Assembly: GCF_027595985.1 (NCBI RefSeq)
Contig: NC_073312.1
Coordinates: forward strand, 4,551,051-4,615,050
Direction of reading: 5' to 3'
Length of the DNA: 64,000 nucleotides
Source of the DNA: Sorex araneus
Lineage: Eukaryota; Chordata; Mammalia; Eulipotyphla; Soricidae
Of this stretch, positions 25,962 through 37,900 are shown piece after piece. The notes beneath the pieces were generated by a model. It searched no databases and was not told the origin of the DNA. It saw only the letters and a program-made list of their open reading frames with translations. The number at the start of each line of letters is the position of its first letter. Positions within the stretch are counted from its first letter, which is position 1. Both the position numbers and the translations under genes were made by a program.

Positions 25962-28900
25962 GTTATTAGTTTGGCTTTTTGGGTCACACCCGCCAATACT
26001 CAGGGATTCCTCCTTTCCTCCTGGTTTTGCACTCGGGAATTACTCCTGGGCGGTGCTCAGAGGACCCTATGGGATGCTGGGAATTGAACCAGGGTCGGCC
26101 ATATGCAAGGCAAACGCCCTCCCTGCTGTGCTATCGCTCCAGCCCCCCCAAACCACGTTTAAAACAGAAGAGTTTGCAGCAAACTTTTCTGAAGCGCAGA
26201 AGTATAGCACGCTTACATTAGAGCACCCGGGCTATGGCTCGGTGAGTTACCACCAAGTGGACAGGCTCATGAGACACCCCCATCAGCAGATCGAGCCCCT
26301 CAGTCTAGAAACGCCCACGGGTCCTCCCGAACAGGCCTGACAATTGCTGCATGGCGCTGACCACGAGTCCAGGGAGTTTTCACGTCATGGCAGATTTGCT
26401 CTTTCCTGAGTCTCTCTGTGGAACCTTCAGTGTCTGTTCTTGCTCATGTCTAAACGCGGCGTTTCACGAGTGTGTGCGGGGAGAGACCAGGGCGTGGGGC
26501 GTGTGGAGGGCGAGGTTCCACCCCAGGACTTGTTGAGGGTGACCCCTGAGCACTGCCCGGGATGGCCCCCAAGCAAGCAGCAGGGTCGTGGCTGCCCCCG
26601 TCCTCACTGCTGCGTTGGGGTCTTCTGCTCGGCTGTGCCAGCTCATCTGCTCTCCTGCAGCAGCTTGCTGCGTTTCGGAGTTTACCTGGGGAAGATGCTC
26701 ATCCGAAACGACTAGGGTAACTTAGTTCTTCTAGCTTTTTTCCATGTGTAGTTACACACAGCGAATGATGGCATTTTATTCACTCCTTCCCATCTCCCCT
26801 AGCCCCCGAGCCTTGCCTCCGCTCTTGACGGAACCTCCAGCGGAATGTCACGCAGGGGAGAGGCCAGGGGGTCAGTAAGGGAGCAAGGTGTGTGCCTGGC
26901 TGTGGCCGGCCCGGGCTCAGTCCCCGGCACCGCGTCTGGTCCCCTGAGCACAGAACCAGGCATGGCCGGTGTAGGCGATGTTTCCCCTTAAGGTAGAATT
27001 CGTGAACTCACCTAGCTAAGGATTCACTTAAGCTCTTTTATTTATTTATTTTTCTCATGTGAAGCATAACGCGTTTGTAGAAAACCAAGCGGGACTTCGC
27101 TGTACAGCTTTTACAGGATACACGCTTTCGTGTGACTCCCCGTCTGAGCAAGGAGCAAAGCACCGCAGGTCCCACAGTAAAGGCCCCTGTTGTCCTCTCA
27201 GTGATTTGCTTCTAAATAGGTGTCCTGAGGCCTGAACGGCTCCGCAGCCTCCAGCCTTTACACGGGAACACCCCTGCGGCTGAGTATTGCGGCCTCCCCC
27301 GAACTCACCCCACCCTACCCCCCTTTCTGAGCGCTGCGTGGGGGGTGAAAGGGCGGGAGACTGAACAGCTGTCCCTATTGTGACTTCTGCTTTTGTTTTG
27401 GGGTCACATCCAGTGGTGCTCAGGGCTTACTCCTGACACTGTGCTTAGGAACCGCTCCTGGTGGGGCTAGAGGGATCCTCTGGGATGCTGGGAATCAAAT
27501 TTGGGTTGGCTGTGTGCAAGGCAAGCATTACCACTATTTTTAGTTTTTGAGCCACATAAGGTATGCTACTCCTTTTTCAAATTTATTTTCAATTTAATTT
27601 ATTTTAGTTTTGGAGCCACAACCAATGAGTGGTACAACCAGGCTTACTCATGGCTCTGTGCTCGGGGATCACTCCTGGCAGTCCCAGAGCAGAAATTCTT
27701 TTTTTTTTTTAATTTAATTTTTATAAGGTTCACAATAATTTTTTACGTTCAATATTTCAGCACCAATCCCACCACCACGCTTTTGAATTTTCCCAACCAG
27801 CACCCAAACCTGTCCCAATAGCAGGCCCTAAATAATTTATTTGGTTATGAATAGTTCTCTAAAAATGATCAAAAAAGGTTTCCTTAGAAGAAAGTGTGTG
27901 AAGTGAGCCTGTGTGCTGATACCTTTTTTAATTGCGACTGGTTGCCTTCAGCCTTCCACCCTACCCAGTGTGTGCTATTCCTGGGGTGTCAGTGGCCGTG
28001 AGTGCTCCAAGAATTCTAAAATTCTAAGTAAGGTGATACAGTGGGAGTTACATTTCTTTCTTTCTTTTTTTTTTTTTTTTTTGCTTTTTGGGTCACACCC
28101 GGCGATGCACAGGGGTTACTCCTGGCTCTGCACTCAGGAATTATCCCTGGTGGTGCTCAGGGGACCATATGGGATGCTGGGAATCGAACCCGGGTCGGCT
28201 GCGTGCAAGGCAAATGCCCTCCCCGCTGTGCTATCGCTCCAGCCCCTCGAGTTACATTTCTAACTGGGTGGTGACTTGGGGCTCAGGAGGCATCAGTGCC
28301 ATCTGTTACTCTCTTAGATTTATTTGTGAGTCTCTGGATCATGACTGTTAATGAGCTTACACGGCACCAAGGGCAGTTGGTGGGTGTGAGACCCCCAGGC
28401 TCCCGGAAGAACAGGGAGATGCGGGGAGGTTGCCCACCCGACTCTGAGATTTCGGTCACAAAACCTGCATGGCCAAGTTTGCAGAGGATTCACTCATGCA
28501 TGAGGCTTGTCCAAGCCGGTGTAGATCAGGCGTGAGCACGATGGCGGTTGCCTACCTGTTGGGCTCTGTTAGGGCGGGTGGGGGACTCACCCGCCCCCCT
28601 CTGAGGTGCCCCGAATATGAGATTCGGCCTGGCATGGGGTCTGGAAACATCTCTGCAGCTTGTTGATCTCTGCCGAGATTTATTTGTGGAGCAGAATTCT
28701 TACCTGTGCAATATGCGTGTTTTCCTGAGAGGGATTTTGCTCTTGTTGTCCTATTTAACAATCCCCCGGATGGAGCTGGAGAGGTGGTATACGGCTTACG
28801 GCACTTGCCTTGCCCGAGCTTGGCCCCCCTTGACCCCTGGACACCACATCTGGTCCCTTGAGCCCCTCGGGGACTGACCCTGAGTGCAGGGCCGAGAGCC

Positions 28901-31900
28901 TGAGCAGCGCCCGTTTGGCCCCGGCCCCGGCCCTCGAGCCATGAAGGGCTGTTTCTCGCATTGCTTTCTTCTCAAGGTTTATATGTTTATTGTTTGTTTC
29001 AGGTCACACCTGCTGTGCTCAGAACTTCCTCCTGGCTCTGCACTGGGGATCACCCCTGGGGGATCGGGGGACCCCATGGGATGTCAGAGAGGATCTCGGG
29101 TCAGGCCCGGTAGGGCAAGCGCCTCCCCCGCTGTTCTCTCTCTAGCCCTAGAGGTTTTATATTTTTAGAATTCATTTTGGGATAATTTTTGTATACGATT
29201 TGAGGTACTGGTTAAGCTTCTTTAGTTTTGCACATGAATATCGAGTTGTTGAGTTGGTCCTTTTTTGAAAAGATAATACTTTCTCCATTACATTGAGTTT
29301 TGCCTGTTTTGATTTGATTTACAATGGTACGGTATTATTGCCTATGCACTTAATTTTTATTTGTATTTTGGATCAGATGTATCTGTTGAACATGGATTTT
29401 TGGGTATGTCGAGTGCTGTTAGCTTCTTTCTGTTGTATGAATAGGTGTTTCGTTTTGTTTACTGTTTGAAAGTACTTCAGTTAATTGATTCCTGCTGCTT
29501 GGAGAGAGTCCTTGGGCTGTTTCCGGTATTGTGAGTCGTGCCCAGCTGTTCCGCACACTGGCTCTGCTAGTTGGTACTTGTATTGGCAGTCTGAGAATTT
29601 CAGTTGCTTCACCGCCTTATCGCCTGGCCACCTGCCCCATCAGTTTTTGAGTCCCAGCCATGTCACTGGAATGCAGTGTTAGGATGTGGTTTACCTCACT
29701 CCCGGTACCAGAGATGCTGGGCACATTGTCCTGTGGGTTTTTAGCTCTCTGGCTGATCCTTTTGTTTGTTTGCCTTTGGGCTCTCCCCGGCTGTGCTCAA
29801 GACTCACCCCTGGCGGTGTTGCTCAAGGCCTGCTCCCGGCTGCCCCCGGCGCCCGTGAGGTGTCAGAGATTGACCTGGGGTCGGTCGCACCCGAGGCAAG
29901 CACCTTTACAGGCTGGGAGGGGGAAGTCTGCCTGCAGGGTCTGCGGGGGTACTTTTCTCCGACTGTTAGGTTCTCTGGGAGTTTGATTTCCTCTCGTACT
30001 TCACTCTTGAACTGTTGCAGGTGATGTGAGTTTGAGCGCAGCTGCCGCCCACCGTTCACGGGACGCTCAGCCTTGTCCAAGCGCCACTGTGGGGCTCCGC
30101 GGCATGAGTCTGAGTCCGCTGCTGGAAACCCCCTTCTGGTCCTTCCCGTCTGCCCCTCCCGTGCCAGGGCCTCGAAGCCCTGGTCTTGGGGGAGAGGGGC
30201 GTGTAACGCTGGACAGCGTGGGCAAGGGGCCTGCGCAGTGCGGGTCTCACCCGGCACCCCGCGTGCTGAGCCTGGGCCCTAGCCCCTTAGCTGTCTCCCC
30301 GCCTGGAGTTCTGTTTATCCGGGGGTGTTGTGCCACTCAGGGCGCTGCTCAGAGACGACTGCGGGCTCTGTGCTCAGAGGTCCCTCCTGGGGGGGCTTCC
30401 AGATCCGGGTCTGGGGGTTCACCCAATGTACGATGTTGTAAGGCAAGAGCCCCTTGTTTCTCTCCAGGCCCCCTGAATTTTATTTTTTGCTGATAAAATA
30501 CTGTAGCACTGTCATCCTGTTATTCATCGATTTGCTCGAGTGGGCCCCAGTAACATCTCCATGGTGACTTGTTGTGACTGTTTTTGGCATATCGAATACA
30601 CCACGGGGAGCTTGCCAGGCTCTGCCGTGCGGGCGGGATACTCTCGGTAGCTTGCAGGCTCTCTGAGAGGGGCGGGGGAATCGAACCCAGGTCGGCAGCA
30701 TGCAAGGCAAACGCCCTCCCCGCTGTGCTATCGCTCCAGATAAAATACTACTTAGAATTATTACAGCTTTCACTTGCCGCCCGGTTGGGATTCCGTAATG
30801 TACTAGACTATTAACGATGGTCTCCGGGCACCTCATTTCAACACTCTGCCCGTCACCCGGGTACTCCTGTCCCTCCCTAAGGGCCCCCCTCGGGCTAAGC
30901 GGTGTGGGTGTGGCAGTGAGCACAGCTGCCTCCCAGGGGCCCTCCTGTTCCTCCCTCTTCCCCCCCAGCCAGCCCTGTGGGTCCTCCTCCCTCTGCTGCT
31001 TTGGCCCTTGTTGCTCCCTGCCGTGCGTGACCCCACGTCGGAGCCATCACTCTGTGCCTCCTGGCCGGCCTCTCCCCGCGCTGCCTCTGGTTCTATCCAG
31101 GTCCAGGCAAATTGTGTGGCTTTTTTTTTTTTAAGAGTTATTCTCAGAGTTACATAGTAAGAATTATAACATTTCAGGAAAGAAACCAAGACATTCTGCT
31201 GGGGCTGGAGCAGTCGTACAGCGGCGGGCCAGGCTCAGTCCCGCTCCTCCACGATCCCATCCCCAGCCGTAACTTCCAAGTGTGGCTGGGTGGGGTCCCC
31301 ACCCCAGAGGCACTCTGAGATTTTGGTTGCTTTGTTGGACCTACAGCCCAGTTCCAGGAGGGTTTCCTTTCCCACCATCCGGTCTGGGTTTACCACGCCC
31401 ACCCCGCTCTCCTTTTTCTCGGGTTCTGGATTCTCTCTCTAGGGAGTTCATGTCTTTTTTTAGATTTCCTCCCATCGATTGGTTGTTTTTATTGACTTGC
31501 TAATGTATTGACCTTAGCATTTCTGTTGTGTCTGCTCCTGTTTGGGTTGAGTTGTTTTCCTGGTGCTGGGACTCAGACCACCTGCCCTGGCCTCTGTCTC
31601 CAGCCCTGACTGTTGTTTCATTTGGGTTTCCAGTAGGAGGGTTTCTTACTCTTCTGTTTTGGGGCTACACCTGGGGGTGCTTAGGGCTTTATCCTCACTC
31701 TGCGCCCAGAGGTCTCTCCTTGAGGGGCGGAGGGGACTGAACAGAGGCTGGAAACGGAACCCAGGTCGGCTGGCTGCATGCACGGCAAGCGGCCTGCTCT
31801 CTGCAGGAGGTTTTCTACTGTTAGTTTTCTGAAATTCCTTTGGCTTTCAGTCTATTATTTCCATGAATGATTGCTTATTTTTCAATGCATGCCTGACATT

Positions 31901-34900
31901 GAGCATGAAAAATGTCAGAGATAGTTTGGGACTTCGGAAGATCGTCCTTGAAATCCAAAACATTTCTTCAACAGTTCCCCATGAAGAGTAAACACATATT
32001 CTGGTCAGAGGGGCTGGTGAAAGGCAACTAGTAGATTCATCCTAGGATCTAGACCTGATAGAGAAAGGAATTGAGAAAACATTGGGAGAAAAGTCTGCTC
32101 TGGAAGAGAACAGGTCAGACGGCCGCCAGAGGAGAAGGAAGGTACCGAGATTCAGAGAGAGAAGCAGCAAGGGAGCAAGCCTCGCCGTGACTGTGTGTTA
32201 CCTGCCCTCAGCGTGAGCCTGGGATCTAGGGTTAAGAGGCCCTTGGCGGTCTGGGTGGTGTGGGAGTGGGCTGAGGCGTGCAGGGAAGCACCGGGTAAGG
32301 GCAGTGGAGACCCCAAGGAATTTCAGGGGCATACGACTTGCCGCTTCTTTCCTCTGAAATTGCTTAGACCTGATTGGTTAAAAAATGTTTCTTAGAGGAA
32401 CTGTAGTGATGGTATGGCGTGTAGGGCGCTTGCTTTGCATGCCGCTGACCCAGGTTCAGTCCCCAGTACCCTATATGGTCCCCCAGTCCCCACCAGGAGT
32501 GATCCCTGAGCACTGAGCCAGGAATCAGCCCTGAGCACCGACCATATGACCTGAACACACACACACACCCACACACACACCCTCCCACACACACACACAG
32601 AGGCCCTATGGCTAGGATTTATGGTCTGAACACACACATGCACGAGAGAGAGTGGCCATAAAAAAGACACGGGCCCTGGTGTTGGGGGCGTGGGAGTGAT
32701 GGCCAGGCTCCGCCCCTCCATGGTTCAGGCCCATTCCTGGTGGTCAGCGAGCTTTGGTGATGGGGGCGTAGTTTAACTCCCCACTTCCTGCACACATTTC
32801 TTGAAGGGGCCTACACCCAGCACTGCTCAGGGCTTACTCCTGGCTCTGGACTCAGGAATCATTCCTGGCAGTGCTCAGGAGACCCTGTGGCATGCCAGAG
32901 ATCAAACCCAGGTTGGCTGCCTGCAAGGCAAATGCCCTCCCCCCTGTACTGTTGCACTGGCCCCGCTGCACACGTTTTCAATAAAAATTCATTGGAAGGT
33001 GTGAAATGTGTCAGAAACAAAAATCAGGTGATTAATAATCAGTGGGACTGGAGCGATAGCACAGCGGGTAGGGTGTTTGCCTTGCACACGGCCGACCCAG
33101 GTTCGATTCTTCCATCCCTCTCAGAGAGCCCAGCAAGTTACCGAGAGCATCCCACCCGCACGGCAGAGCCTGGCAAGCTCCCCGTGGCGTATTCTATATG
33201 CCAAAACCAATAACAAGTCTCATGATGGAAACATTACTGGTGCCCGCTCGAGCAAATCGATGAGCAACAGGACAACAGTGCAGTGGGGAGAGATTGGAGT
33301 AATTTATAATTACGCTGAAGGAAAAAAAATTATGAAGTGAAAAAATTCAACTTACTACACATAGACTTAATCTATTCATATAACTTAATTATGTTAAGTA
33401 AAATTTATTAGGTTGTATGTGAATTAGAGCATATCAAATGTTGATACTTTTTCTGCTTTAGGGCAGAAATAGTGTACATATATTCTCATTTTCTTTGAGA
33501 AAATCAGTTGCTTTTTTTTTTTTTTTTTTGCTTTTTGGGTCACACCCGGCAATGCACAGGGGTCATTCCTGGCTCATGCACTCAGGAATTACCCCTGGCG
33601 GTGCTCAGGGGGACCATATGGGATGCTGGGATTCGAACCCGGGTCGGCCGCGTGCAAGGCAAACGCCCTACCCGCTGTGCTATCTCTCCAGCCCCAAAAT
33701 CAGTTGCTTTTTGAAGGAGAAATAAAATACTATAAAAGCAAATGAATTGTCACATTATATAAATTTAAACTTTAAATTTCTACTTAGACTCTACAATAAA
33801 ATTGAAGCATTGCAAATTATTGGATGGCATGTGTCACCTGATCTATTAAAATAAATAAAATTATCCCAGTCTTATTTCATATGCAGAAGATTATATTAAA
33901 AGACTCTAAAGTTAAAGTATAAAATTATTTCTCTTGTCTCTAGGCAAAATGTGGTTTCTCTAATATTACTGGAATTGATTACTCTCCGTCTGCAATACGG
34001 CTCTCGGGACGTGTCATAGAGAAGGAAGGTTTAGCGAACATCACATTGAAGGTAACTACTACTGTAACTTGTTTTTATTTATAATAAGACTCGTGAAGTT
34101 TAAAAACTTTAAAAATGCATTAACTTGCTCTGACGTCTCGGAACTAGCTTCCTGCTCCCAAGAAGTGGCCAGCTGTCTGTCTGTCTGTCTGTCCGTTCGT
34201 CCGTCCGTCAGTCCTGCCTGGCTGTTGTTGCCCCTTCCAGCTTGTTCCCTGTGTTCCCATTAGCTCTTCACTCACATACCACCTTTTCAGAGAGGCCTTT
34301 CTTGTCTACTTTCGCAAAAAAAATTTTCCCAATCACACACTGCTTTATTTTGTTTGTATTTTCTTTTTTCTTTTTTTTTTTCTTTTTTGCTTTTTAGATG
34401 AGCCAGGGGTTACTCCTGGCTCATGCACTGAGGAATCACCCTGGCGGTGCCCAGGGGACCATATGGGATGCTGGGAATTGAACCCAGGTGGGCTATGTGC
34501 AAGGCAAATGCCCTACCTGCTGTGCTATTGCTCCAGCCCCTGTTTGTATTTTCCTTATAGCTGTTTTGCTGAAATATTTAGTCCTGTGTCTTCCCATACA
34601 GTATGTAAGATTATAGTCTCATGTGACTCCCTCTGTTCTGTTTCTTAATTTTCCTGGTCAAGTAAGTTGGCACATAGATGCACCTGACAGTACAGCAGGT
34701 AGGCGCTTGCCTTGCACTTGGCTGACCCAGGTTTGATCTCTGGCGTCCCAGATGGTCCCCTGAGCACTGCCAGCATAACCCCTGAGCATTGCCAACTGTG
34801 GTCCAAAAACAGCAACAACAACAAATTGCCATGTATAATAGGCACCTATGAGATATTGGTGGAATAAGTGTGCACTGTGTGTGTGGTAACGGGGACTGAA

Positions 34901-37900
34901 CTGAGGGCCTCACACATGCATGGCAAGTACTCAAGAACAAACACCTTCAAATATAGCACCGTAGCACTGTCTTCCCGTTGCTCATCGATTTGCTCAGGTG
35001 GGCACCAGTAACGTCTCCATTGTGAGACTTGTTGTTACTGTTTTGGGCATATTGAATGTGCCACAGGGAGCTTCAGGCTCTGCTGTTCGGGCAGGATACT
35101 CTCAGTAGCTTGCTGGGCTCTCTGAGAGGGATGGAGGAATTGAATCCGGGTCGGCCGTGTGCAAGGCAAAGGCCCTACCCACTGTGCTATCGCTCTAGTC
35201 CCTTCAAATATAAGTAAACATAAAATCCACATTTTAAATAAAGAAGTGGAAGTCTCGGGGCTACACTGTGGTGTATGGGTGGCCTAGGGAAATAGACCAG
35301 TTTGTGCTTTGGGGGTGCAGGCCCTGAGCATCGCCAGGTGTGACCCCAAAACAAACCTCCCCAAATGCATATATGTAGTTCTGTATGAATAAAGATGAGC
35401 TCATTGCTTCATTATTATTTTCCTTTTGGTTTGGGGGCCACACCTGGTGGTGCTCTGGGGTTATTCCTGTCTCGTGTTCAAGGATCACTCCTGGAGGGTG
35501 GGGGGGTGCCGGGGGTCTAATCCAAGGCAGATCCTTCTCGGCTATCCCGTCTCTCCAGCTCCAGTCGCTTAATTCTGATGAGAGCTTTTTTGAGGGGGCT
35601 GGTTTGGGCATACCTGTTTGTACTTGGGCATCACTGGTGCTTGGGGACCACGTGGTTTTGGGGATCAAACTGGAATCAGCTGCACGCAACTTAACACATG
35701 TGCTGTGTGCCGGACCCTCAGGGTCGCTTTTCAGAGTTAAGCTCATTAGCAAATTAATCATGTTTTTATTTTTATCTTTTCAAATAATTTTAATTGGCGG
35801 GGGTGATTTCTGGCTTGGTGCAGGGGGCCGGGTGCAGTCCTAGGATTCGAACTAGGCTTGTAGCAGTAGCTCGTGCCCGGCGAGTGCCTCAGCCTGTGGA
35901 CTACCGCTCCTGCCCTAGTTTGATTGATTTTCAGATGACTTCAGTAGCGTTTTGAGGGCCTGCAGAGACAGCAGGGAGGGCGCTTGCCTTGTGCAAGACA
36001 AAGCCGGGTTCGATCCTCAGAACCCCTTATGGTCCCCTAAGCCCCGAGCACTATGGGGCGTGGCCCCAAGAATAAAGACATAAAACTGCTTTCACAGTAA
36101 CACAGCATTGTTGCCTTACGCTCACGCGGCTGCTGTCCTGTGTGTATGTTTTTCGATCCCGTATGAGCTCCCTCGCACGTGCCCCGCCTCAGACGCGTGT
36201 CATTCTCTCCCTGTTTTCTCTCCGTGGGGCCCGAGCCAGTGCACCGCACTGCAGAGCTCAGTGTCTGCCCCGGATCTTTGTCGCTGTTCTGGGAAACAGA
36301 GGTAGGTCCTGTTCCCGGTGCTCGCGGCGCTCCGGGTTATGCGATGCAGGCGTATCACTTTCCAAACATCAAGTGCGTAATATTGCTAGGGACAGCGTTC
36401 TCGTGTGCACGGCCGTTTAACTCTCGGGCCTGTTTGCCCTCCCGCTGCTCGCCTGGCAAGCCACTGGGCGCTTGCCACGGGCCGGGACCTGCCCTTCAGG
36501 CCTCTCCGCTGCTAAAGTCATTTGACTTCCTCTTACCTGTTCGAGATCCAGATAACTTTTTGGTCACTTCCAAGAACATGTTAAACATTTTATTTTATTA
36601 TTATATTATTATTATTATTATTATTTTTGCTTTTTTTTTTTAAATGTGTTTAGGATGTTGGGCTTTTCACAATTATTTTAACTTTCCCAAATAAGTCAAC
36701 TCTGATCATCTTCACTGTTCTCACTAATTTGAGTGCAAGTTAACTCTTTTTTTTTTTTTTTTTTTTTTTTGCTTTTTTGCTTTTTGGGTCACACCTGGCG
36801 ATGCACAGGGGTTACTCCTGGCTCTGCACTCAGGAATTACCCCTGGCGGTGCTCAGGGGACCATATGGGATGCTGGGATTTGAACCCGGGTCGGCCGCGT
36901 GCAAGGCAAACGCCCTACCCGCTGTGCTATCTCTCCAGCCCCTGCTTTTTTTTTTAAGGTCACACCCAGCGATGCTCAGGGGTTACTCCTGGCTTTGCAC
37001 TCAGGAATTACTCCTGGCAGTGCTGGGGGAACCATATGGGATGCCGGGGATTGAACCCAGGTTGGCCGGGTGCAAGGCAAACGCCCTCCCCGCTGTGCTA
37101 TCGCTCCGGCCCCGAACATGTTAAACATTTGAATTTCGACAAACATGGCTTCTTGTCAACAGTGTTATTGTTAATTGTGTGTGTGTGCTCCCAGGGAGCA
37201 CTCCCGGGCCTCCCACGTGCAAGGGCGCTGGGCTGGTCTTTGTTGTTGTTTTGTTTCTGTTTGGGGGCCACACCCGGCGCCCCTCCCCACTGCTCCCAGG
37301 AGTCACTCCCAGTGTGGGGGGTGGGGATCGGCCCCCAGTGCTCTGTTTCTAACCTGGACCCAGGCCCCGCTGTTGGTATTTGGCAGTGACCCGGCTCTGG
37401 CTTGTCTCCAGCGGTGTTGCGGTTTGGGGCCCAGGAGGTGCCATCCGCTCCTCCGACTAGTCCCAGCCTTCACGCTCTTGGAGGGACGCCGAGAGAAAGG
37501 CAGCTTCGAAGCGAAGATACTTTTATTCAAGACCTGAGCGCCACGAGCGTGAAGAGACCGTTACTTACGGTGTTTCAAGGCCGTGCCCTCAGCCCCGTGA
37601 AGATTGCTTGTTCTCACTCAGACGTTGGTTTTTGAAATAGGTGGAAGACTTTCTGAATCTTCCCACACACCTGTCCGGATTCCACGTGTGTATCGACAAA
37701 GGGACTTTCGACGCCATCAGCCTCAGCCCCGACGATGCGGCGGCGAAGAGGCAGCAGTACGTGAGGGCGCTGGCCCGGGCGCTGGCCGGGAGGGGCTACT
37801 TCCTCATCACCTCCTGCAACTGGACCCGGGAGGAGCTGCTGCAGGAATTCGGCGAAGGTAAATCGTGTGTTTAAATGGACACGTAACCCCCAGGGAAAGG

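Noticed and set aside
36777-37124. Recurrent peptide of the type MHRGYSWLCTQELPLAVLRG in dozens of frames
   Set aside because: It is the translation of antisense SOR SINE bodies, not a protein family.
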